From: Pseudomonas sp. Irchel s3h14
GTDB lineage: Bacteria > Pseudomonadota > Gammaproteobacteria > Pseudomonadales > Pseudomonadaceae
Assembly: GCF_900187425.1 (NCBI RefSeq)
Contig: NZ_FYDJ01000001.1
Span: 558,001 to 622,000, forward strand
DNA length: 64,000 nt
Reading direction: 5' to 3'
The translations under genes were made by a program, and so were the position numbers. Each line of letters begins with the position of its first letter. Positions within the stretch are counted from its first letter, which is position 1. Positions 1-7,658 of the stretch are shown here, piece after piece. The notes below the pieces were generated by a model that saw nothing but the letters and a program-made list of their open reading frames with translations, was not told where the DNA came from and ran no database searches.

Positions 1-803
1 TTTTCCTGCAACGGAATCAGCTTCACCCGGTTCTCATATACCGCCGCAATCCGCCCCGGCAGCAACGCATAACCCACGCCCGAGCTGACCATGCTCAGCA
101 AGGTGAAGATGTCGTTGACCTGCATCGCCACCTTCGGTTCGAACCCCGCCTGCTTGAACACCCGATTACCGTCCTGGTGCGTGGCAAAGCCCTGGGTCAG
201 CGTAATGAATGTCTCATCGCGCACTTCGGCGAGATCAACTTCGGTCCGTTGGGCAAACTTTGAATCCGCCGGTGTGGCGAGAAAGATGTCGTCGGAAAAC
301 AGCGGAATCTGCTCGCAGTCCGGGTCGTTGACGCTCTCGTCCAGCGACACCAGGATCGCGTCGACTTCCATGTTCTTGAGCTTGTACAGCAGGTCGAAGT
401 TCGAGCCGAGGATCAGGTCGATATTGAGTTCGCTGCGGCGGATCTTCAGGCCCATGATCAGCTGCGGCACGGTCTTCACCGTCAGCGAATACAGCGAGCC
501 GAGCTTGAAGCGCTCGGCGGAGAACCCGGCGGCTTCGCGGGTCAGGCGCACGGTTTCGACCACGTCCTGAATCAGCTTCTGTGCTCGTTCTTCCAGCACA
601 TAAGCGCTTTCCAACGGCGTGAGATTGCGGCCTTCGTGCTTGAACAGCGGGCAGCGCAGGGCGCTTTCCAGGGAGTGGATCGCCCGGTGCACGCTGACGT
701 TGCTGGTCTGCAACTCGGCGGCGGCACGGGCCAGGTTGCCGGTGCGCATGAAGGCCAGGAACACCTCGAGTTTTTTCAGGGTCAACTCTTCATCGATCAG
801 CAT
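1..803 (-). CDS. mdcR: LysR-family regulator, probably MdcR (malonate use), 3' end cut by window
   Basis: The reading frame is open from the ATG at 803 to the window edge, about 267 residues, so roughly the last 35-40 residues of a normal LysR protein are missing. The N-terminus shows the LysR winged helix (residues about 8-66, AAELQTSNVSVHRAIHSLE) followed by a substrate-binding domain. The overall sequence resembles the regulator that sits at the end of pseudomonad malonate decarboxylase (mdc) clusters, which would lie to the left outside this window; this assignment is by recognition only. It is divergent from the TrhA gene, with 138 bp between them. An unrelated LysR activator is the main alternative. 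Confidence 0.6.
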   Translation of the reverse strand, partial: MLIDEELTLKKLEVFLAFMRTGNLARAAAELQTSNVSVHRAIHSLESALRCPLFKHEGRNLTPLESAYVLEERAQKLIQDVVETVRLTREAAGFSAERFKLGSLYSLTVKTVPQLIMGLKIRRSELNIDLILGSNFDLLYKLKNMEVDAILVSLDESVNDPDCEQIPLFSDDIFLATPADSKFAQRTEVDLAEVRDETFITLTQGFATHQDGNRVFKQAGFEPKVAMQVNDIFTLLSMVSSGVGYALLPGRIAAVYENRVKLIPLQE

Positions 804-941
804 GATGCAGACTCTTATTCGAATGGCTCGATTGTGCACGTATGTGGGTTCTTCGGGGATTTGTGTTTTGAAACATTGCGCTTTTAACCTTCAGGCCTGA
901 GCCTTGCGCGATGTTGCAACGAATCTTGAGGTGAGCAACAC

Positions 942-1559
942 ATGTATCACGGGGAAAGATTGAACGCCTGGACGCATCTGGTCGGGGCGGTGGCAGCGGT
1001 TGTTGGAGTGGTGTGGATGCTGGTGATCGCCGGCATGGACGGCAGCCCGTGGAAGATCGTCAGCGTGGCGATTTACGGGTTTACCTTGCTGGTGCTTTAC
1101 AGCGCGTCGACCGTTTACCACAGCGTGCGTGGGCGCAAGAAAGCGATCATGCAAAAGGTCGATCACTTTTCGATCTACCTGCTGATTGCCGGCAGCTACA
1201 CACCTTTTTGTCTGGTGACATTGCGCGGGCCGTGGGGCTGGACGCTGTTCGGGATTGTCTGGGGGTTGGCGCTGATCGGCATCCTGCAAGAGATCAAACC
1301 GCGTTCGGAAGCGCGGATTCTGTCGATCGTGATCTATGCGGTGATGGGCTGGATCGTACTGGTGGCGGTCAAACCGTTACTGGCGGCGTTGGGCAGTACA
1401 GGTTTCGCCTGGCTGGCGTCGGGCGGCGTGCTGTACACCGTGGGCATTATCTTTTTTGCGCTGGATAGTCGTTTGCGCCATGCCCACGGGATCTGGCATC
1501 TGTTCGTGATCGCCGGGAGTCTGCTGCACTTCGTGGCGATTCTGTTTTATGTCCTTTGA
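942..1559 (+). CDS. trhA: TrhA / hemolysin III (PAQR-type) membrane protein
   Basis: A 205-residue integral membrane protein with about seven hydrophobic segments. The conserved features of the hemolysin III/PAQR family are present: HGERLNAWTHLVGA near the N-terminus, the S-x3-H pattern in SASTVYHS, and the C-terminal HAHGIWHLFVIAGSLLHF block, where the histidines form the predicted metal site. E. coli TrhA is linked to membrane energetics; haemolysis is not established for most members. GAGG lies about nine bases before the ATG. The gene is convergent with the LysR gene that follows, only 5 bp separating the stops. Confidence 0.85.
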   Translation: MYHGERLNAWTHLVGAVAAVVGVVWMLVIAGMDGSPWKIVSVAIYGFTLLVLYSASTVYHSVRGRKKAIMQKVDHFSIYLLIAGSYTPFCLVTLRGPWGWTLFGIVWGLALIGILQEIKPRSEARILSIVIYAVMGWIVLVAVKPLLAALGSTGFAWLASGGVLYTVGIIFFALDSRLRHAHGIWHLFVIAGSLLHFVAILFYVL

Positions 1560-1564
1560 GGCCG

Positions 1565-2473
1565 CTACGGGATCAAGCGATCCAGTTGCGCCTGCGCCCG
1601 TCGGCTGAACACCTGCAACAAGTCGCTCAAGGTATGGGGCGGCGGTTCGTCGGCGCGGGTGACGGCATACAGGGTAATCGGTAGTGCTGGCGCCAGAGGT
1701 CGAATCGCCGTGGTGGCGGGGGATGCGCCGAGCGCGGTAAACGGGTCGATCACTGCCAGCCCGGCACCGGATTCAACCATCGCCCGCGCCAGCGAATAGG
1801 TCTGTACGGCGATGCGAACCCGTGGCGGCGGATCGACCGCCTCAAGGTAGCTGTCGAGTCTGGCCGCCAACGGGTCGGCGCTGGACAGACCGATCAGCGG
1901 CGCACCGGCCAGTTCGATCAATGGCAACGGTTGGCTCAAGGCGTCGTCGGTCCAATAGCCCAACGGCGCCAGCGCCACCAAAACACCGCAGGCCAGGGCT
2001 TGCGCCTTCAGGCCCGGATGATCCGGCGGTTGCAAGGTCAGCGCCACATCCACTTCGCGCATCAACAGGTTCTGCATCAGCTCACGGCTGTGGGCGCTGG
2101 ACAGTTCGCAGACGATGTCCGGGTAGCGTTGCGTCCACTCGTTGATGGCCGGCGGCAGCAGCGACAAGGCCAGCGCCGGGATTGCACCGATCCGTACGCT
2201 GTGACCCGGCTCGCGACGCAAGCTCTGGGCCAGACGTCGCACGCCTTGCAGGCTTTCTGTGACCTTGTCGACCTCGCGCTCAAGCTCCAGCGCTTCGGGC
2301 GTAGCCTGCAATTTACCGCGCACCCGCAGGAACAACGGAAAGCCCAGTTGCTGCTCGGCGTGTTGCAGCACTTTGCTCACCGCCGGCTGCGATACGTGCA
2401 GCAACTGCGCGGCGCCACTGACCGAACCGGTCTGGCGAATAGCCTGGAAAATCTCGATGTGTCGCAGTCGCAT
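1565..2473 (-). CDS. LysR-family regulator next to amino-acid oxidation genes
   Basis: A 302-residue LysR regulator. The N-terminal helix-turn-helix is clear (GSVSGAAQLLHVSQPAVSKV, residues about 16-35), followed by the two-lobed effector domain. It is transcribed away from a D-amino-acid dehydrogenase, RidA and periplasmic binding protein cluster, so the likely role is control of that cluster in response to an amino acid. A CATAA-N7-TTATG element lies at 2482-2498, immediately upstream of its own start, and may be its operator. The effector cannot be read from the sequence. Confidence 0.85.
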   Translation of the reverse strand: MRLRHIEIFQAIRQTGSVSGAAQLLHVSQPAVSKVLQHAEQQLGFPLFLRVRGKLQATPEALELEREVDKVTESLQGVRRLAQSLRREPGHSVRIGAIPALALSLLPPAINEWTQRYPDIVCELSSAHSRELMQNLLMREVDVALTLQPPDHPGLKAQALACGVLVALAPLGYWTDDALSQPLPLIELAGAPLIGLSSADPLAARLDSYLEAVDPPPRVRIAVQTYSLARAMVESGAGLAVIDPFTALGASPATTAIRPLAPALPITLYAVTRADEPPPHTLSDLLQVFSRRAQAQLDRLIP

Positions 2474-2481
2474 GGCAAGTC

Positions 2482-2498
2482 CATAACCTTTGTTTATG
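2482..2498. promoter_or_regulatory. Candidate LysR operator
   Basis: Five-base inverted arms CATAA and TTATG separated by seven bases, which fits the T-N11-A style of LysR binding sites. It lies in the 107-bp divergent region between the LysR gene and the D-amino-acid dehydrogenase gene, close to the regulator start. Confidence 0.4.
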
Positions 2499-2580
2499 GG
2501 TCAGGCATCTTTAAGCATTGTTCAAGGTCTGTCACCTGGTCCTAACCTGAAGCCTGTTTCAATAACGGTTAAGGACAGAC

Positions 2581-3822
2581 ATGGCTCAGCGGGTTTGCAT
2601 CATCGGTGGTGGCGTCATCGGGCTGACGACAGCTTACGCACTGGTTCGCGACGGCATCGACGTGACGCTGATCGAGGCCCGGGATTCGCTGGGCAGCGAG
2701 ACCAGTTTCGCCAACGGCGGCCAGTTGTCCTACCGTTACGTCGCGCCACTGGCCGATGCCGGCGTACCGTTGCAGGCGCTTGGCTGGATGCTGCGCGGTG
2801 ACTCGCCGTTGAAGCTGCGCCCGCGCCTGGACCCGGCGCAATGGCGCTGGATGGCATCTTTCCTGGCGGCCTGCCGTCGTTCGGTGAATCAGCGCAACGG
2901 TGCACACCTGCTGCGTCTGGCGTTGCTGAGTCAGTCCACGCTGCAAGGTTGGCGCGACGAAGATCGCCTCGACGGTTTCGACTGGCGGCGCAACGGCAAA
3001 CTGGTGACGTTTCGTGAAGCCGCGAGTTTTGAGCATGCGCGCCATGGCCTGGCCGATCCGCAACAGCAGCACGTGCTGTCGCGGGCCGAATGCGCGCAGC
3101 TGGAGCCTGCACTCGCCGAGGCGCCGTTTGTGGGCGCGATTTATACGCCTGACGAAGAGGTCGCCGATTGCCATGCTTTCTGCCAGCAACTGCAGGCTCG
3201 ACTCCAGGCGTCGGGGCGTTGCGAGTTTTTACTCGGCCAAAAGGTCACCGGCATTCGCCACGCGGATGGCGCGGTGCAGGCCGTAGAAATGGGTTCGCAA
3301 GTGCTGCCGGTCGAGCAACTGGTGATTGCCGCCGGCCATCGCAGTCCGGCGCTGGCGCTGCCGGGCATGAACCTGCCGCTGTATCCGCTCAAGGGCTACA
3401 GCCTGACCTTGCCGATCCGCGCCGAACATCGCGCGCCGGAGCTGAGCATCACCGATTACAACCGCAAGATCGTTTACGCCCGCATCGGTGAACAATTGCG
3501 CGTGGCGGCGATGGTCGACATTGTCGGTTTCGACCCGGCGCTCGACCCCAAACGCCTGGCGCTGATCAAGCGTCAGGCGCAGGAAACCTTACCGAATGCC
3601 GGCGATTACGACGCCGCCATCGAATGGGCCGGCATGCGCCCGGCCACCCCCAGCGGCGTGCCATTGATCGGGGCCACGGCGTACCGCAACCTGTGGCTTA
3701 ACCTCGGCCATGGCGCCTTGGGTTTTACCCTGGCCTGTGGCAGCGCCCGAGTGCTCAGCGAGTTGATCGCCCGGCGCACACCTTCAATCGAAATGCAGGG
3801 CCTCGCCCCCCGCGTCGCCTGA
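2581..3822 (+). CDS. FAD-dependent D-amino-acid dehydrogenase (DadA-like)
   Basis: A 413-residue flavoenzyme of the DAO family. The FAD Rossmann motif GGGVIG is at residues 9-14, ending in an acidic residue (LIEA) for ribose binding. The C-terminal part holds the family pattern (WAGMRPATPSGVPLIG, then NLWLNLGHGALGFTLACGS). Such enzymes oxidise D-amino acids to 2-oxo acids and ammonia with electrons passed to the respiratory chain. AAGGA precedes the ATG by five bases. It opens a three-gene cluster: RidA begins 18 bp downstream, which suits an enzyme releasing reactive imines. Whether it is the main catabolic DadA or a paralogue for another substrate is not certain; the usual dadX racemase is not adjacent. 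Confidence 0.85.
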   Translation: MAQRVCIIGGGVIGLTTAYALVRDGIDVTLIEARDSLGSETSFANGGQLSYRYVAPLADAGVPLQALGWMLRGDSPLKLRPRLDPAQWRWMASFLAACRRSVNQRNGAHLLRLALLSQSTLQGWRDEDRLDGFDWRRNGKLVTFREAASFEHARHGLADPQQQHVLSRAECAQLEPALAEAPFVGAIYTPDEEVADCHAFCQQLQARLQASGRCEFLLGQKVTGIRHADGAVQAVEMGSQVLPVEQLVIAAGHRSPALALPGMNLPLYPLKGYSLTLPIRAEHRAPELSITDYNRKIVYARIGEQLRVAAMVDIVGFDPALDPKRLALIKRQAQETLPNAGDYDAAIEWAGMRPATPSGVPLIGATAYRNLWLNLGHGALGFTLACGSARVLSELIARRTPSIEMQGLAPRVA

Positions 3823-3840
3823 CTTGAAAAGGAAAAACCG

Positions 3841-4191
3841 ATGAGCATCAACCGTATCAACAGCAACAGCCGACTCTCTGGCGCGGTGACCTTTGGCGAT
3901 CTGGTGTTTCTCTCGGGACAGGTTCCGGGTGACAGCTCCGACGTCACCGGCCAAACCGCCGAGGTGCTGGCGAAGATCGACGCGTTGTTGGCCGACGCTG
4001 GCAGCGACAAGGATCATCTGCTCAACGCGACCATTTACCTGAACGACATTGGCCGCGATTTCGCTGCCATGAACGAGGTCTGGTCGCAGTGGCTGTCACC
4101 GGGCAACGCGCCGACCCGCACCACTTTGCAGGCGCAACTGGCCCGTCCAGAGGTTCTGGTGGAAATCACCGTGATCGCCGCCCGCCGCTAA
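3841..4191 (+). CDS. RidA-family enamine/imine deaminase
   Basis: A 116-residue member of the YjgF/YER057c/UK114 family. It has VFLSGQVPG in the first half and the C-terminal PTRTTLQAQLARPEVLVEI segment, whose arginine matches the carboxylate-binding Arg of active RidA proteins. RidA hydrolyses reactive 2-aminoacrylate and related imines. The position directly behind an amino-acid dehydrogenase suggests it clears the imino-acid product of that enzyme. A purine-rich AAGGA site precedes the ATG. This is probably a subfamily member rather than the housekeeping RidA usually found elsewhere in the genome. Confidence 0.85.
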   Translation: MSINRINSNSRLSGAVTFGDLVFLSGQVPGDSSDVTGQTAEVLAKIDALLADAGSDKDHLLNATIYLNDIGRDFAAMNEVWSQWLSPGNAPTRTTLQAQLARPEVLVEITVIAARR

Positions 4192-4218
4192 TCGCTCTAC
4201 CCACAACGGAGAATAACA

Positions 4219-5121
4219 ATGCAAAAAATCACGTTGATCGGCTGCACCCTCGGCCTGCTGCTTGCCAGCCAGGTCCAGGCCAACGAAGCGCCACTGACCG
4301 GCACGCTGAACAAGGTCGCCAATGCCAAGAGCATCACGCTGGGTTATCGCGACGCGTCGGTGCCGTTCTCCTACGTGGGTGATCACACGGGGCAGCCGAT
4401 GGGCTATTCGGTGGACCTGGCGAGCAAGATTGTCGAGCGCATCAAGCAAAAGCTTGAACTGCCGGATCTGCAAGTGAAGTACAACCTGGTGACCTCACAA
4501 ACGCGCATTCCACTGGTGCAGAACGGCACCGTCGACCTTGAGTGCGGCTCCACCGGCGTGACCGCCGAGCGTATGCAGCAAGTGGCGTTTTCCTACGGGT
4601 TTATCTACGTGAAGGGTCAGTTGCTCACGGCGAAGGACAGCGGCATCAAGAGCTTCGCCGACCTGCGCGGCAAGAACGTCGTGACCACCGCCGGCACCAC
4701 CAACGAGCGGTTTCTGAAGAGCTACAACATCGATCACAAGATCGATATGTTTGTGATCAGCGCCAAGGACCACGGCGAAGCGTTCCAGATGCTGCAGTCA
4801 GGTCGGGCGGCGGCGTTCTACATGGATGATGCGCTGCTCTACGGCGAACGCGCCAAGGCCCGCGATCCGCATAACTGGGTCGTGGTGGGCGAAGAGCAGT
4901 CACGGGAAATCTACAGCTGCATGGTGCGCAAGGATGATCCGCAGTTTCTTGCGTTGGTGAACTCAACCCTCGCCGATCTGTACAGCTCGGGCGAGATCAA
5001 CGGCATCTACCAGCGCTGGTTCCAGCAGCCGATTCCGCCGAAGGGCTTGAACCTTGAGTTCCCGATGACCAGCGAACTCAAGGCGATCATTGTCAAGCCG
5101 ACGAGCGATCCGGTTCAGTAG
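4219..5121 (+). CDS. Amino-acid ABC transporter periplasmic binding protein (GltI type)
   Basis: A 300-residue type II solute-binding protein with a signal peptide (MQKITLIGCTLGLLLASQVQA, cleavage after about residue 21). It resembles the glutamate/aspartate binding protein GltI: LGYRDASVPFSYV at the start of the mature part, the GTVDLECGSTGVTAERMQQV block, and WFQQPIPPKGLNLEFPMT near the end. GGAG lies eight bases before the ATG. It is the last gene of the dehydrogenase-RidA cluster and has no permease or ATPase beside it, so it must work with a transporter encoded elsewhere or act as a sensor. The ligand is probably an acidic or other polar amino acid. Confidence 0.85.
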   Translation: MQKITLIGCTLGLLLASQVQANEAPLTGTLNKVANAKSITLGYRDASVPFSYVGDHTGQPMGYSVDLASKIVERIKQKLELPDLQVKYNLVTSQTRIPLVQNGTVDLECGSTGVTAERMQQVAFSYGFIYVKGQLLTAKDSGIKSFADLRGKNVVTTAGTTNERFLKSYNIDHKIDMFVISAKDHGEAFQMLQSGRAAAFYMDDALLYGERAKARDPHNWVVVGEEQSREIYSCMVRKDDPQFLALVNSTLADLYSSGEINGIYQRWFQQPIPPKGLNLEFPMTSELKAIIVKPTSDPVQ

Positions 5122-5156
5122 CAGCCAGATCGATCGCTAGACTGCGTCGCGGCCAA

Positions 5157-5219
5157 TCGCGAGCAGGCTCGCTCCCACAGGGGAATGCATTTCAATGTGG
5201 GAGCGAGCCTGCTCGCGAA
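5157..5219. repeat. REPIN (type A REP pair)
   Basis: Two inverted copies of a TGTGGGAGCGAGCCTGCTCG-type REP sequence separated by about 15 bp, between the convergent binding-protein and rsmE genes. It is one of a dozen related elements in the window. Confidence 0.9.
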
Positions 5220-5225
5220 AGGGCC

Positions 5226-5945
5226 CTAGAAGTCGCCCCAAAGTTGTTGCGCTACCGCCAATGCCACGACGGGCGCGGTTTCGGTGCGCAGCACGCGAGG
5301 GCCGAGGCGGGCGGCGTGAAAACCGCCAGCCTTGGCCTGCTCCACTTCAGCGTCGGACAATCCGCCTTCCGGGCCAATCAAAAACGCGAGCGTCGCCGGT
5401 TTCGCATGGCTCACCAATGGTTCGGCCACCGGATGCAGTACCAGTTTCAATTCGGCCTCCGTCTGCTTCAACCAATCCGCCAACAGCAGCGGCGGATGAA
5501 TCACCGGCACCCGTGAACGCCCACACTGCTCGCACGCGCTGATCGCCACCTGGCGCCAGTGCATCAGGCGTTTGTCGGCGCGTTCATCCTTCAGCCGGAC
5601 TTCACAGCGGTCGCTGAAAATCGGGGTGATTTCAGTCACCCCCAGTTCGGTGGCTTTCTGAATCGCCCAATCCATCCGCTCGCCACGGGACAAGCCCTGG
5701 CCGAGATGGATCGACAATGGCGACTCGACCTGCCCGGCGAAGCTTTCATCGATCTGCACCACGACGCGCTTCTTGCCGACCTCCACCAGCGTGGCGCGAA
5801 ACTCATGGCCCGAACCGTCGAACAGTTGCAACGCATCACCCTCGGCCATGCGCAACACGCGGCTGATGTAATGGGCCTGGGCCTCGGGCAACTCGTGTTC
5901 GCCAGTGCTCAAGGGGGCGTCGATAAAGAAGCGGGACAGTCTCAT
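5226..5945 (-). CDS. rsmE: 16S rRNA m3U1498 methyltransferase RsmE
   Basis: A 239-residue SPOUT methyltransferase that methylates N3 of U1498 in 16S rRNA. The N-terminal PUA-like region begins MRLSRFFIDAPL, and the C-terminal knot carries the SAM-binding signatures AFLIGPEGGLSDAEVE and RLGPRVLRTETAPVVAL. The length is normal for the family. It is followed on the same strand by nothing but a REP pair. bioA lies 83 bp upstream on the same strand, the arrangement remembered from PAO1 (PA0419-PA0420). Confidence 0.95.
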   Translation of the reverse strand: MRLSRFFIDAPLSTGEHELPEAQAHYISRVLRMAEGDALQLFDGSGHEFRATLVEVGKKRVVVQIDESFAGQVESPLSIHLGQGLSRGERMDWAIQKATELGVTEITPIFSDRCEVRLKDERADKRLMHWRQVAISACEQCGRSRVPVIHPPLLLADWLKQTEAELKLVLHPVAEPLVSHAKPATLAFLIGPEGGLSDAEVEQAKAGGFHAARLGPRVLRTETAPVVALAVAQQLWGDF

Positions 5946-6028
5946 CTTGGGTCTCTGAAAAGGGTGTTAATCATCTGAATCATTGTCGGCTTCTGTGCAC
6001 TCCCACATGGACCGCATCGTTCGATGCA

Positions 6029-7435
6029 TCAGCCGGGATCGCGGAAGCCCGGATGGAAGTCTTTCGGCACCGACACGCTAACGCTGTCACGAGTGGCGAT
6101 GTCGATGCCTTCGCTGGCCACTTCGGCCAGAAAGTCGATCTGATCAGGCGTGATCACGTACGGCGGCAGGAAGTACACCACGCTGCCCAGCGGTCGAAGT
6201 AAAGCACCACGCTCCAACGCATGCTGGAACACTTTCAAGCCGCGACGTTCCTGCCACGGATAAGCTTCCTTGGTGGCCTTGTCCTTGACCATCTCGATGG
6301 CCAGCACCATGCCGGTCTGGCGCACTTCCGAAACGTTCGGGTGATCGGCCAGATGCGCGGTGGCGCTGGCCATGCGCTGAGCCAGCGCCTTGTTGTTCTC
6401 GATGACGTTGTCTTCTTCGAAGATATCCAAAGTCGCCAAGGCTGCCGCGCACGCCAGCGGATTGCCGGTGTAGCTGTGGGAGTGCAGGAAGGCGCGCAGG
6501 GTAGGGTAGTCGTCGTAGAACGCGCTGTAGACATCTTCGGTGGTGACGCAGGCCGCCAACGGCAGGTAACCGCCGGTCAGGGCCTTGGACAGGCAGAGGA
6601 AGTCCGGGCGGATGCCGGCCTGTTCGCAGGCGAACATCGTCCCGGTGCGGCCGAAGCCGACGGCGATTTCGTCGTGGATCAGGTGCACGCCATAGCGGTC
6701 GCAGGCTTCGCGCAGCAGTTTCAGATAAACCGGGTGGTACATGCGCATGCCGCCGGCGCCCTGGATCAGCGGCTCGACGATCACTGCAGCGACGGTGTCG
6801 TGATTCTCGGCCAGAGTCTGTTCCATGGCGGCGAACATGTTGCGCGAGTGTTCTTCCCAGCTCATGCCTTCCGGGCGCAGGTAGCAATCGGGGCTCGGCA
6901 CCTTGATGGTGTCCAGCAGCAGGGCCTTGTAGGTTTCGGTGAACAGCGGCACGTCGCCCACCGACATCGCCGCCATGGTTTCGCCGTGGTAGCTGTTGGT
7001 CAGGGTGACGAAGCGCTTCTTGTTCGGCTGGCCGCGGTTGAGCCAATAGTGAAAGCTCATTTTCAGCGCGACTTCGATGCAGGACGAACCGTTATCGGCG
7101 TAGAAGCATCGGGTCAGGCCTTCCGGCGTCATTTTCACCAGGCGCTCGGACAACTCGATCACCGGCTGATGACTGAAACCAGCAAGGATTACGTGCTCCA
7201 GCTGATCAACCTGGTCCTTGATGCGCTGGTTGATCCGCGGGTTGGCATGACCAAACACGTTGACCCACCAGGAGCTGACGGCGTCGAGGTAGCGTTTGCC
7301 TTCGAAGTCTTCCAGCCAGACACCTTCACCGCGTTTGATCGGGATCAGTGGCAGCTGTTCGTGGTCTTTCATCTGGGTGCAGGGATGCCACAACACCGCG
7401 AGATCGCGTTGCATCCACTGATTATTCAGGCCCAT
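6029..7435 (-). CDS. bioA: Adenosylmethionine-8-amino-7-oxononanoate aminotransferase BioA
   Basis: A 468-residue class III aminotransferase. It makes 7,8-diaminopelargonate in biotin synthesis using SAM as amino donor. Family marks are HPCTQMKDHE near the N-terminus, the PLP region LIHDEIAVGFGRTGTMFACE, and the Schiff-base lysine in LCLSKALTGGYLPLAA. The start ATG at 7435 is preceded by GGAG seven bases away. It is separate from any other biotin gene in this window. I found no BirA-type operator (TTGTAAACC...) in the 223 bp upstream of it. Confidence 0.95.
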   Translation of the reverse strand: MGLNNQWMQRDLAVLWHPCTQMKDHEQLPLIPIKRGEGVWLEDFEGKRYLDAVSSWWVNVFGHANPRINQRIKDQVDQLEHVILAGFSHQPVIELSERLVKMTPEGLTRCFYADNGSSCIEVALKMSFHYWLNRGQPNKKRFVTLTNSYHGETMAAMSVGDVPLFTETYKALLLDTIKVPSPDCYLRPEGMSWEEHSRNMFAAMEQTLAENHDTVAAVIVEPLIQGAGGMRMYHPVYLKLLREACDRYGVHLIHDEIAVGFGRTGTMFACEQAGIRPDFLCLSKALTGGYLPLAACVTTEDVYSAFYDDYPTLRAFLHSHSYTGNPLACAAALATLDIFEEDNVIENNKALAQRMASATAHLADHPNVSEVRQTGMVLAIEMVKDKATKEAYPWQERRGLKVFQHALERGALLRPLGSVVYFLPPYVITPDQIDFLAEVASEGIDIATRDSVSVSVPKDFHPGFRDPG

Positions 7436-7658
7436 TTTCAGTCTCCTCGAGGCGGCTCGCGACGTGCGCGGGCAAACAATCGCGCAAGCCTATGCAATGC
7501 GTGACGTGGGGACAACCCATTGTGTGGATTGAGCTACTTTGTATAGGTGGATAGACGTCGCTGGCGGCCTTTTGATGCCTGACGTATTCTTCGCGGTTCT
7601 TTGAGCCGTCTGGCTCGCAAAACCGCTATTTCCTACGTGTATTTCCGGAGTTCGCTGA

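Noticed and set aside
6221..7504. A 427-codon frame antisense to bioA
   Set aside because: It is a shadow of bioA with histidine/glutamine-rich sequence typical of antisense frames.
7436..7658. Biotin operator before bioA
   Set aside because: No TTGTAAACC/GGTTTACAA-type palindrome is seen; the region shows no other clear site.
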